Of a stretch of DNA of 64,000 bases, positions 11,950 through 21,618 are shown piece by piece (the stretch's first letter is position 1; each line of letters opens with the position of its first letter). Under the pieces are notes generated by a model that saw only the letters and a list, made by a program, of their open reading frames with translations, had not been told where the DNA came from and made no database searches. Source of the DNA: Mauremys mutica (lineage: Eukaryota > Chordata > Testudines > Geoemydidae); contig NC_059087.1 in the NCBI RefSeq assembly GCF_020497125.1, positions 15,161,925 to 15,225,924 of the forward strand, read 5' to 3'. The position numbers and the translations under genes were made by a program.

Positions 11950-12705
11950 TGTTTAGGGCACCTTTTCTAGCCCCTTCCTCTTGCTACGGAGGTGAGCAGT
12001 GCGGTCCTAAAAAGGGCTGCTCAGTCACTCAGGTAGACGCCGAATCCAGCTGTTGCTTCGATCAGCAAGAAGACGACCATTAGACCTGAGCCGCCTGTGT
12101 GCAGGTCCACGGCTACAGCTCCCAGTGTATCCACACCTGCTGCTTCGTCGCTCGCCCATCGCCACAGGACTTTGAAATTTACGGAAGTTAGATGTCAAGA
12201 CTTGCGCGTGGATTGGATTAAAGTGAGGGAGAGGTGCGCATAGTCAGCCTCACTCTCTCTTCCCAGATCCCATCTTGCTCCAATGGCAGGACAAGAGTCG
12301 AGACGGTTGGAGATGGGCTGGGCGCAGTGGTTGACCAGGGCATCTTTCGTGTCTTGCCGTGCTCTTAGCGTACCACACCGCTTGCAGAAACCGCCTTCAT
12401 GACCGTTGGTCCTATTCTAGAAGGTCTCATCCGCTCAATCCGCCGGAGTCTGTCTTCACATGCTCGGGATAGACAAAGCCCTATCTCACCGGAGGTCTAA
12501 GCCCAACGGCTACCCTCAACCTGGTTTAGCCAGCCTGTCGAAGCTGTTGCCCGGGGTGTGGCCGCTGCGCATGCTACAGCTACAGGGAGCCACAGGTGAG
12601 AGCTGAGTGACAGGTGGGGACCAAAGGTGGACGAGCTGCCCTGAAAGGACACGACATGCCCCTACACCAGAGGTGCTACCCCTCCCTGAACACCCCATAC
12701 ACCCC
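11950..12705 (-). promoter_or_regulatory. 5' region of the intact LINE
   Basis: About 756 bp, GC-richer than the flanks, upstream of the LINE frame. It should hold the element's internal promoter and leader, by analogy with other LINEs; I see no TATA box. One minus-strand frame (about 12205-12410) reads through a Cys-rich piece FCKRCGT...NHC without an ATG, perhaps a decayed finger or a chance frame. Another short open frame lies at 12516-12698. No homology can be claimed. Confidence 0.6.
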
Positions 12706-12720
12706 GGGGAGTAATGGCTA
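12706..12720. repeat. right 15-bp target-site duplication
   Basis: GGGGAGTAATGGCTA, a perfect match to 8585-8599. It marks the 5' boundary of the minus-strand LINE. Confidence 0.95.
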
Positions 12721-13266
12721 GGGAGTTAGTGAATCACAAACTGAATATGAGCCAACAATGTGGTGCAGTTGCAAATAAGTCTAGTGTTCTGGGGTGTGTT
12801 AACAGGCATGTAAAACACCGGAGGTAATTGTTCTATTCTACTCAGCACTGGTGGAGGATCGGCTGAAGTACTGTGTCCAGTTCTGGGCATCAGAAAGATG
12901 TGGACAAATTGGAGAGAGTCCAGAAGAGAGCAACAGAATTGGTAAAAGCTTTAGACAACCTGACCTGTGAGGAAAGTTTAAAAAAACTTGGCATGTTTGA
13001 GGGGAAAAGACTGAGGGAGGACCAGCTAAGTCTTCGAATATGTGAAGGGCTGTTATAAAGAAGATGGTGGTCAACTGTTCTCTGTGGATACTGGATGTAG
13101 GACAAGAAATAATGGGCTTAATCTGCAGCAAGGGAAGTTTAAGTTAGATATTAGGAAAAACTTTCTGGTTGTTAAGTTCTGGAGTAGTCTTTCAAGGGAG
13201 GTTGTGAAATCCCCAGCACTGGAGGTTTTAAGAACAGGTTAGACAAACAGGTTAAGGGTAGTCTAG
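12721..13266 (+). mobile_element. CR1 LINE, 3' portion of the interrupted copy
   Basis: Continues the CR1 that stopped at 8599: CTGAATATGAGCCAACAATG, then CTGTGTCCAGTTCTGGGC, GATGTGGACAAATTGGAGAG and the final ORF2 end GGAGGTTGTGAAATC. It matches 34855-35400 in the same order. It is degenerate, and is cut again at 13266 by a MITE. Confidence 0.88.
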
Positions 13267-13532
13267 GGGGTATGTCTACACTATCTATCGGAGATTGATG
13301 TATCGTGTCTCGTCTAGACGTGATACATCGATCCCTGAATGCGCTCCCTGTGTACTCCGGAACTCCACCAGGGTGAGAGGCGGAAGTGGAGTCGACGGGG
13401 GAGCGGCGGCCGTCAATCCCGCGCTGCAAGGACGTGAAGTAAGTCGATCTAAGATACGTTGACTTCAGCTACGCTAGTCTCGTAGCTGAAGTTGTGTATC
13501 TTAGATCAATCCCCCCCAGTGTAGACCAGGCC
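13267..13532 (-). mobile_element. Harbinger-like MITE, copy 2 (inside CR1)
   Basis: A 266-bp reverse-orientation copy of the element at 3019-3327. It begins GGGGTATGTCTACACT and ends AGTGTAGACCAGGCC. The triplet TAG at 13264-13266 recurs at 13533-13535 as TSD, and removing the element restores GTCTAGGTATACG of the CR1 3' UTR. The internal hairpin (ACTTCAGCTACG..CGTAGCTGAAGT, 13460-13495) is conserved. It is younger than the CR1 it splits. Confidence 0.88.
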
Positions 13533-13535
13533 TAG

Positions 13536-13621
13536 GTATACGTGGTCTACCCTCTGCTTCAGGGGCGGCACTTGATGACCTCTCGAGGCTCCTTCCAGCC
13601 CTACATTTCTGTGATTCTATG
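13536..13621 (+). repeat. CR1 3' UTR and tail
   Basis: Short piece after the MITE, containing GATGACCTCTCGAGGCTCC, CTTCCAGCCC and the CR1-type end GTGATTCTATG. The copy at 35440-35491 ends the same way. This fixes the 3' end of the interrupted CR1. Confidence 0.88.
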
Positions 13622-14040
13622 TATTCCAGTAGGGATGGGTTCACATCAAGGCCAGGATACTTGTTAAATGTTTTATACACGCAGACAAAAAAGCATGCAT
13701 GTATGTCTTATTAATACAGTCAAAATAATTGCTTTGTTTGATATTAAGCATATACATTGTAGTAGTTCCCAGGGAGCGTAAAGTAGGATGGTGGCCCAGG
13801 ATGCTAGATGCTGTACAAACACATAGCAGGATGTGTTCCCTGCCCTGAATCGAATACATGGAACATTAAAAAAGAGCATGTGCCGGCAGGGTGGAAGAAG
13901 CAATCTGAGGAAATGAGAGAGATATTGGCCCTTTCTATTGAATTTTGTAACTATGATTTGCAGCCTTTGAGTTTGTTTGACTCCTGGTTGATTACATATC
14001 CAGAGAGCAGCGGTTGCCTGAAGTGCTTTTTTCCATCAAA
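13622..14040. other. no gene; small old repeat trace
   Basis: Around 13795-13860, GATGCTAGATGCTGTACAAA and the following bases resemble the complement of an L2-like 3' end, like that at 15253-15390. Otherwise nothing is recognised. Confidence 0.4.
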
Positions 14041-14048
14041 GCTTAATT

Positions 14049-14429
14049 CAGCAGTTCTCAAACTGTGGGTCAGGATCCCCAAATGGGTTGCAACTCTGTT
14101 TTAATGGGGTCTCCAGGGCTGAATTATACTTGCTGGGATCCAGGGCCCAAGCCCGAGGGCTTCAGCCCTGGACAGTGGGGCTCAGGCTTTGGCTCCAGTC
14201 CTGGGTGGCAGGGCTCAGGTTACAGGCCCCCTGTCTGGGGCTGAAGCTCTTGGTTTCAGCTTTTGGTCCTCTGCCTGGAGTGGAGGGGCTTGGGCTTTGC
14301 CTCCGCCCGCCCCCACACTCAGGATGGCGGGCTCGGGCAGACTCAGGTTTCAGTCCCTCCTCCTGGGGTCGTGTAGTAATTTTTGTTGTCAGAAGGGGGT
14401 TGCGGTGCAATGAAGTTTGAGAACTCCTG
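14049..14429. mobile_element. hAT-type MITE with 8-bp TSD
   Basis: A 381-bp element. Terminal inverted repeats are CAGCAGTTCTCAAACT and AGTTTGAGAACTCCTG. Flanks 14041-14048 (GCTTAATT) and 14430-14437 (GCTTAGTT) are an 8-bp TSD with one mismatch, typical of the hAT superfamily. The interior is GC-rich with repeated GGGCTCAGG and GGGGCT blocks. There is no transposase frame; the overlapping open frames on both strands here come from base composition. Confidence 0.88.
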
Positions 14430-14439
14430 GCTTAGTTAG

Positions 14440-15252
14440 AAGGCTGTGTCCTTTTCTGATGGAGATGGGGAACTCAACCCAGTGATCTGTCACCTCCATA
14501 CTGAAAGTGCTGTACTTGGATTGCACAGAAAGACCGTTCAGACTTAAGGCGCTGTAGGCGGTTGCTGGCTTAGGGAGCATCTTACACTGGTCCTTCACAG
14601 GTTGCACCAGCCTCCATTTTGTTTTTTGGTGCGGTTCACAGTGGTGGTTTTGACTATAAAGCTCATGGGTTGAGGCCTGGCTACCTTAGAGTTCTTGTCT
14701 CATTCTCAAGATCAGCAGTTAAGATCAGCTTGAAAATGTACTGCTTGAAATGTCCGTCAGACAGAGCCTGAGTTTGCTGATGTTCCTGGCATACCTTCAA
14801 AGCCTATCTCAGGTCTTTTGCCAGGGGATGAGTTCCCCTTTTCTTTGTGGCGGGAATATTTTTAGTGTTGCATTGTCACAATAGGTGTTATGCTATGTGT
14901 ATGCAAATGCCACTAAAAATTTGATAGGTGCATGATTGAAATAATGAACAATTTTATCATCTGCTACATGTTCAGTCTGCAGTAGTTCAGAAACCATTCT
15001 TTTTTCTGCCTAAAGGTTATATTTTGCAATAAAGGAAAGATACCTCTTCTGCTCACCACCACAGCCTTAGCTTAGCCTTCCCTTTCATACTGATAGGGAT
15101 ATTGGGTGGGAAGGACAGGGGGAGATTGTGTTGTATCTCCTTAGAACTAAATGAAGGGGAGGGAACAAACCTCACAACTATAAACCATCTTCTTTTGGTG
15201 CACATATGTCTTTTGTTAAAATGCTGTTGGGAATTGTGTTCATGCATAGAAT
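14440..15252. other. no gene seen
   Basis: Non-coding sequence with chance open frames (for example 15053-15400 on the minus strand, which overlaps an L2-like relic). Confidence 0.5.
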
Positions 15253-15390
15253 AAACATTGGCTCGTAAGCTGTTTGGGGCAGGGACTGTCTTTTTGTTCT
15301 GTGCTTGGTACAGTGTCTGCCACAGTGGGGTCTTGATCCTTGACTGTGTCTTGTACGTCCTATCATTGTATATAAATAATAATAATGAAT
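15253..15390 (+). repeat. L2-like LINE 3' end
   Basis: Contains GCTCGTAAGCTGTTTGGGGC, AGGGACTGTC, TTGGTACAGTGTCTG and ends in an AATAATAATAATG run. This matches the general form of L2-type 3' ends in amniotes (TGTAAGCTCTTTGGGGC...CAGCGCC...AAT repeats). It has no coding content. Confidence 0.65.
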
Positions 15391-15854
15391 AAAAGAACAA
15401 CTTTTCTAGTGACCTGGCAAAGGCTGAATTTAGAAGTTGGGTTTTCAGCAGGGATCCAAACCTCTATCCATGAAAAAATGCAGAAAAAACACGAAACATA
15501 TTTTTATAACCACCCGTACCCCGCACTCCCTAGATCCTGGTTCATGGAATCAAAGCTTTCTCTGAGATTTCACACCAGCTGCTTCTCTCTCTGGGAAATA
15601 TGCTAGGAAAACTCACTGGATTTATGAAACCACTTCCTGTCTGGCTTAGACTAGCAATATATTTGGCAACACAATTGGTTTCCTAAAGTTAAAATTAACT
15701 GCATTATTTCTCACATGTCTCTCACTCAGCTGATACAGCTAATGATTAGAGTGGAGACTCAAAGATAACAGTAAAAGTGAGTTTAAATCAGGTAATGATT
15801 CAAGACCTGTTAAATCTAAAGTCACATGTTTTTGGTTGAAACTTATTCATCCTT
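15391..15854. other. no gene seen
   Basis: AT-rich non-coding sequence. The right part is the pre-insertion flank of the next element. Confidence 0.5.
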
Positions 15855-15862
15855 CATATACT

Positions 15863-16140
15863 CAGGCGGCTCTAGACATTTTGCCGCCCCAAGCAGGGCG
15901 GCATGCCGTGGGGGGCGCTCTGCCGGTCGCCGAGAGGGCGGCAGGCGGCTCCAGTGGACCTCCCGCAGGCGTGCCTGCAGAGGGTCTGCTGGTCCCGTGG
16001 CTTTGGTGGACCTCCCGCAGGCGTGCCTGCGGGAGGTCCACCGGAGCCGCCTGCCGCCCTCCCGGCGACCGGCAGAGCGCCCCCCGCGGCATGCCACCCC
16101 AAGCACGCACTTGGCGTGCTGGGACCTGGAGCCGCCCCTG
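15863..16140. mobile_element. GC-rich hAT-type foldback MITE
   Basis: A 278-bp element flanked by a perfect 8-bp TSD, CATATACT, at 15855-15862 and 16141-16148. Termini are CAGGCGGCTCTAG and CTGGAGCCGCCCCTG. Almost the whole element is an inverted repeat: the left arm (GGCGCTCTGCCGGTCGCCG..) is mirrored in the right arm. A central 38-bp palindrome has arms 16005-16022 and 16025-16042. GC content is far above the flanks. The five overlapping open frames on both strands reflect this symmetry and are not genes. Confidence 0.9.
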
Positions 16141-16148
16141 CATATACT

Positions 16149-18359
16149 CTTGCTATAATCAATCTCCTTTGTTAATTCAGCACTTTTATTCACAGTAAGA
16201 ATTCTGATCCTTGTCTACTCTAACCAAAGGTGAGTTTGTTTGGGGTTCTCTCTCTCTCTCAACATTTTCACAGCAATTCAGACCTATTTAGTATTCTAGG
16301 TAAATCCTGGTCCTGGAACCCAGGTTAGTCGTCTTTCTTCACCGCTCTGTTTCTATTCAGAATATCTCATCTGGAGTTCAAGAGTTAATAGAGCAGTGAA
16401 TTCCCCCCATTTCTTTGTAATTTAGTCCCTCAGCTGATGCCCAATTGAGAGATTGGGTTCCAGTTACTCTGCTAATATTTCAGTGAAAAATACTTCAGCT
16501 CATCTAATTGAATTATCTCTATCCACCATATATTTCTTAGCCTCGCTTTGTTCTCAACTTTGTTTAATCTCATAGTTTTAAATCACAGCTTCATGGCCCA
16601 TACACTATATCATATAAAATCTATTGCCTATAACTCAGTTCTCTGGGTTTTATAGGACATGTTCTCCTTTTTTCTCATCAAAAGCGTTAAACCTTTTCTA
16701 GGTAGCAGGCAAAAATGTCATTCCACCATCTTTAGCTTTTTGAGGGCAAGATTAAAAAAGGATTCTTTTTCATCAGGAGAAACTCAGATCGGTGCTCAAT
16801 GCAGCTAGAGAGCAAAAATGCTGTCCAAATTTTTATTGGAGTAACTGATCGTTCTCAGGGTACCCAGGACCGAGTCATCTTGTTACTTTATATCTCCAGG
16901 GAGAGGGAGACCTGCTTGTACTTAAGTGGTTGTCCGCTTCCTCACTCCTACCAGCCTGGTAGCCAGCCGTACAATCTCTTCTGAACTATGCCAGCCCTTA
17001 CTTTGCCTTGCAGGTTAACAGTATGCCACCCCAGTCCCTGAGCCCCAATGAAGTGTTCCCCTGTAGTGCCCAGCGCCGTATCCACTGAACTCTCTCAGAA
17101 ATACCTGGTCTGCTGTCCCCAAAGAAACAGTGTACAGCTCGAATGAGTCAACTCAGGATCAGCTCCAAGTATAATACACGGCGCTGAGGAAAAACTTATT
17201 GTTTTTACAATAAATATATATCAGTGTAAATGAAGATAATGGAATCAAAAGGGTTACATACAAAACAAAATCATTACATGATTTCTAGGTGCTCAACTTA
17301 ACCGGCTAACTTTCTGCCTAAAGAGGTTCATTTGATCCCAAATGTCCTCTGTGTTTGTCTGTTTTTTTTTTAAACCAACCAAGTCTGGGGTTGAGATCCC
17401 ATTTTCATGTTCTTTCTGCTTACTTCCTAAGTGCAGGATAAAGGAGTGTCTCCTTGAGTTCAACTTATATCCTTGAAGCTCATTATCTGTCCTCAGGGAC
17501 AGTAAAATCCCCCCATCGCTTGTTTTTCCCCTGAGTTCTGCTTCTTTGCTGTTGATATTACATCCCCCACTTGACTTGGTATATAAATAGGGCTTCTGTG
17601 GTGTTGGCTTCCATTACTTAATTTACCTGCCGATTGGGAGATAGGTGAATAAGCCTTTTTTGTCTATCGGTCAGGAAACCTGTTTGTCAACTCTGCCTTG
17701 ATACAGACTTTAGGGACATATTTTCAGCATACATACAGAATTCCTCACACAGTCTCTGTACCTACATTTCACAACGATATTAATGTCCAGCATGACCCTG
17801 GCTTTCATTTAAGACTTCACATTATATTCTTTGGTGAACCAGAATGTACATACCAGGGTTAGGCATTGAGGGCTCATAGGTCACTGGAGCAAAATGTTGG
17901 ATGACATTAAAAGTGGAGTTCTATATTCTGGGATGGAGTTTGCATCCCCAGAGAAAAGGGTCTAAAATACTATGTTGACCAATGTGGTATAAATACTTAG
18001 TTACATATATTAAACCCCTATTTTTATATAAATCTGGACATGACCCTGTGAATTATTGGAATCCATCCACCAATGATGGATCACACATCGGAAGTGGCTG
18101 GAGAGGAGATTGCCAGCTGTTCCTTCAGTGGCTAATAATCCCAGGCTGATAGTAATGTACTATTGCAAATACAGGCAGCTAGTGCATTAAATGTTTGCCT
18201 TAGGTTATGAAAATGAACAGGATGCATTAGTAGTAGTGTTTAATTTTTGGTGCAGTGCATGGCATAAGCACCTAGCTGCTCACGATTTTTCCATTGATGA
18301 TATAGAGGGTTGTCTGTCTAAACTGTTGCAACTTACTCTGCATTTGTGCACTTTAATAA
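16149..18359. other. no gene; unclassified sequence
   Basis: No coding segment supported. 16990-17260 (GCCCAGCGCCGTATCCACTG onward) has the mixed look of a dispersed repeat or LTR-type fragment read from the minus strand, but I find no matching ends, primer site or TSD and make no family call. Confidence 0.4.
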
Positions 18360-18920
18360 CTGCTTGACAAGAGATTGGGAGTGACCATTTTAATAGTATC
18401 CTATGTAAATACCATTGTTCCACTCTCAAATTGCTAAAGCTATTTAGTGATTGTAACATGAATAAATCTGGCTGTATAAAGACGTTTAAAGTTCAGTCCA
18501 ACCTTGTAAATCATGTTGTTTTTTTGTTTTCCCTCCATGTGCAAAGCTGGTGTGGTGCAAACAGGAGTGCTTCAGAAATAACCCTAATTAGCAATTAGCT
18601 GCTATAAATTTGGCTTGGTATATGTAGTCAGTGCTGTGGAATTTGATAGTATATATATGGCACAAGTTGCATAATAGACATTTAAGTGTCTGATCTCCTA
18701 GCATTATGAATGACATTAAGTAAAATCTCTAAATGTCATGTGAATCTCAGAACTATTTTGGCTTACAATATATGTGTGTATTAAATCCTCTGATGCTTGA
18801 TGATTCTGCATGTCTGATATACTAATGTCATTATTCAGTGTTTGTAATATTAATGCTTTGTTTTTATATGCATCTCTTTTTGACACAAACAGACAAAAGC
18901 AAGAATAGTTAAAGGGATAT
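18360..18920. promoter_or_regulatory. candidate conserved non-coding element (AT-rich)
   Basis: A repeat-free AT-rich tract with homeodomain-like TAATTAG/CAATTAG sites (18584-18600) and three copies of a TGACATT/ATGTCAT motif at 18711, 18733 and 18824 in both orientations. This composition is common in developmental enhancers. It is only a guess: nothing in a single sequence proves conservation. Confidence 0.25.
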
Positions 18921-19059
18921 TATCAGGGCTAGTTGGATAAACCAAAATATGAGCTGCCCTTTTCTTATGTTACAATATATTAGTATTTTAGTATGATGGC
19001 TAATGTATGTGTAGACTCCATTGCCCAGTAGTGGAAGCAATCGGAACTACTCAGCTTTG

Positions 19060-19190
19060 TGTCACAGGCCCCATACTGCTAATAGTTAGAGATTCCCCTC
19101 TATTTCAGGAGGCAGGAGCCTGTGGTTTTGCAACAAGTGGGTATGTGGGTTCTATCCCAGCTGCCGCCCTCAAATACAGGATGGCCTGAT
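19060..19190 (+). repeat. SINE head relic (tRNA/MIR-like)
   Basis: A-box-like CTGCTAATAGTTAGAG, then GGAGGCAGGAGCCTG, then a B-box-like GGGTTCTATCCC about 65 bp on. This is the usual start of MIR-like tRNA-derived SINEs in reptiles. The downstream part is not recognisable. Confidence 0.5.
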
Positions 19191-19887
19191 GCACAGTGTA
19201 GTGACAGCCATAAAATACTAGAAAGCTCAAAATTTGTCATGGTGTGAAATGTGCTGTTCTTGAAAGTAGCTTTAATTTTCCAGTACAAATTTTTTTAACG
19301 TTGGAATTCCTGAAGCTGTAGCATGCTATTGGCAGTTAGCATCTTGCCGGATTGTTTCACTAGTGATACACTGGGCTCCTGTATATTTAGTGAGAGTCTG
19401 CAAAACCATTTTCTCCTCCTTCTGGGGTCTGCTCCAAAGTGCATTGAAGTCGATTGGTGTCTTTCTATTGAGGTCAATGGGCTTTGCATCAGGTCCTAAT
19501 TAATCCATTAAAATTATGTGATTGATTTTAGTAATGCATACTAACCCAACTGATTATTCATTCTTACAGTAGCATTAAGGATGGGGTGTATGCTCAGCTT
19601 TCCATGTCTTACCTCTCATTGGTTTTGTGTTGCCTAAATGTCCGTTTTTATTTATTTATATGCTTTTAATATCTCTCTCCAAAGCTTCCCACTGTTTTTA
19701 ATCTGCTGAATGTTGGGTTAATATCGTTTTTGATTTCTTTTTGGTTTCCTTTGTGGTTTTGTTATTGTTTCTAATGTCAGCCTGACAGTAGTTGTAAAAA
19801 ATGCATTGCAGTAGTAAATCTTGATGAAGCACCTTCTTTTGAAACAGAGAAGAGCACCAGGGTTATCCCATTATATACATGTTTTTC

Positions 19888-20070
19888 TTCTAAAGATGTT
19901 GCAGCACTTTACAAAGGTGGGTACATATTAATATTTCCCTTGTACAGGTAGAGAAAGAGGTACAGTCCGTGACTTGCCAAGGGGGTTGCGAGCTCAGACT
20001 AGAATCCTGTTCTTTTGATTCCAAGTCCCACACTTTTACCAGTAGACTGTTGCCTGCAGACTTAGTTTTA
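19888..20070 (-). repeat. MIR-like SINE relic
   Basis: Reads from the minus strand: TTGCAGCACTTTACAAAGG, GAGAAAGAGGTACAG, GTGACTTGCCAAGG and GTCCCACACTTTTACCAG follow the reversed MIR order. Heavily diverged, with no TSD. Confidence 0.65.
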
Positions 20071-21430
20071 TTGAAATTTGGTTCTAGGTGACCAGTGCTG
20101 CTGATGTTATATAACAACACTGAACAGTGTTTTCAGGCCCCAGAAGAGTGGCAACTGAGTGCTCTTAACGTTTTTCATTTTTCTGATTTTGAGTTAGTTA
20201 GAAATGTGCCTTCTTAAAAAAAAAAAAAAAATCAGTACAAGAACATTGCAGTAGAAAAGAATGGTGATGCTAATATTTCTTAGACCTCAGTTGCTTGTGA
20301 AAGGAAAACCTAATTATTACCACTTAAGATGGGAGATCCTTTATTTATCACCAGCTTGGTTTTCTATATAGTTTGCTTAATTCCTTAATCGATTTTTCTC
20401 TACGTTGAATGAGTAATGAGGCTCTTTTTATAGGTCACTCTTAATATTGTGCATGGGCTACATGTAGCTGCAGTATATCAGGGCAAGGATTGTAACCCTG
20501 TGAAACGAATGGGGGGACAGGAGAGGAAACCTAGGGTCCAATTCTGCTGAGGTCACAACTGAAATGTGCTTGGCTTCTCTTCATTCCCTAGTGAGTCACA
20601 AAAGCACTGCACAGCATGGTATTATTCAGCAAAACAGAATTTCCACTCAGACACAATGATCTTTCCTAGGTAGGAAAAAAGCCAGGGTAGTACATTCATG
20701 AGGGAAATCAAATAAAATCTGTTGTCAAAGCCACTTAACAGGAGGTGCTCTTCTCAGAGTGCTGGAATTTACAAATTACCTTGGAAAGAAAACAATTGAT
20801 GGGACGCTCTTAAGATTTAGGGTGCAGTTTAAATGACTCCTTGGCATACCTTGCAAATTTGAAGCTTGCTTCCTTTGGGACTCCTTTGAAAACTGTCTAT
20901 TTTATCTTTCTTTATTGTTTTGCTGTGTCATTCTGTCTGTTCCGTCATTCCTACTAGTGCCATTTGTGCAGTTCCAGCGTCTGTGGTTCTGAATAATAAC
21001 CTTTCTGGGTTCTAAACTGGGTAGCCATTTGCTTTGATTTTTCCCTCATTCTCCTCTAGATTACAAACAGTATAGTTTAGCGCTGGCTGAATTAATGAAT
21101 CAGATTATATCATTGACCATGTTTTTTTAACTGAGAGGTTCAGATATGCTCCTGTCCAGAGCAAAGCACCTGTTGTGGCAGGATGATTTGTGATTATATG
21201 ACTGCAGAGGCTGCAGTTGGAATTTATGTAATGGTTGAATGTTTCTGGTTAATCTATTGCGCTTTCACATCATACCCCAGTTTGTATTGACTCATATCCT
21301 TTGCTTCTGAGAAGTCTGCAGATTTTTTCCCCATCAGCTCAAGAGAAGAGGGTGGCTAGTGTATAAGCTTTACTCTTGTTCGGCACTAATGAAACAAAGA
21401 GGTTTTTATCTATTATGCTTAAAAGATAAT
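20071..21430. other. no gene seen
   Basis: Non-coding, with an A-run at 20217-20231. No repeat or exon that I can name. Confidence 0.5.
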
Positions 21431-21435
21431 AAAAT

Positions 21436-21618
21436 GGGGGGGAGGGATAGCTCAGTGGTTTGAGCATTGGCCTGCTAAACCCAGGGTTGTGAGTTCAATC
21501 CTTGAGGGGGCCATCTGGGGCAAAATCAGTACTTGGTCCTGCTAGTGAAGGCAGGGGGCTGGCCTCAATGACCTTTCAAGGTCCCTTCCAGTTCTAGGAG
21601 ATTGGTATATCTCCAATT
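21436..21618 (+). mobile_element. turtle tRNA-derived SINE with CR1-like tail
   Basis: About 183 bp. The head is tRNA-like, with A box GGATAGCTCAGTGGTTTGAG and B box TTGTGAGTTCAATCC at normal spacing, so it would be transcribed by RNA polymerase III. The tail TGACCTTTCAAGGTCCCTTC continuing into CAGTTCTA nearly equals the CR1 3' end at 35453-35480 (GACCTCTCAAGGTCCCTTCC). Turtle pol III SINEs are known to share their 3' end with a CR1 LINE, which supplies the reverse transcriptase. It is not a functional tRNA gene: there is no acceptor-stem pairing and no anticodon arm that I can close. A clear TSD was not found. Confidence 0.88.

Larger units (their letters stand above)
8600..12705 (-). mobile_element. 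near-pristine APE-type non-LTR retrotransposon (RTE-like)
   Basis: A 4106-bp LINE on the minus strand between perfect 15-bp TSDs. Reading 5' to 3' on the minus strand it has a 5' region of about 756 bp, one 1101-codon open frame, a very short 44-bp 3' UTR and an end made of CATCATCA-type trinucleotides rather than poly(A). A single ORF with APE endonuclease and RT, plus a short trinucleotide tail, fits the RTE/RTEX side of non-LTR elements. I cannot fix the clade without a tree. The intact frame and perfect TSD suggest a recent insertion. Unlike most insertions here it does not look strongly 5' truncated, although its true 5' end needs other copies for comparison. Confidence 0.93.

Noticed and set aside
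15826..16198. Five overlapping open frames with Arg/Pro/Gly-rich products
   Set aside because: They mirror one another because the MITE is palindromic and GC-rich.
16990..17260. Retroviral LTR on the minus strand
   Set aside because: No TG...CA pair, TSD or primer-binding site could be found.
21440..21512. Functional tRNA gene
   Set aside because: A and B boxes are present, but the acceptor stem does not pair and the sequence continues into a CR1-type tail, so it is a SINE head.
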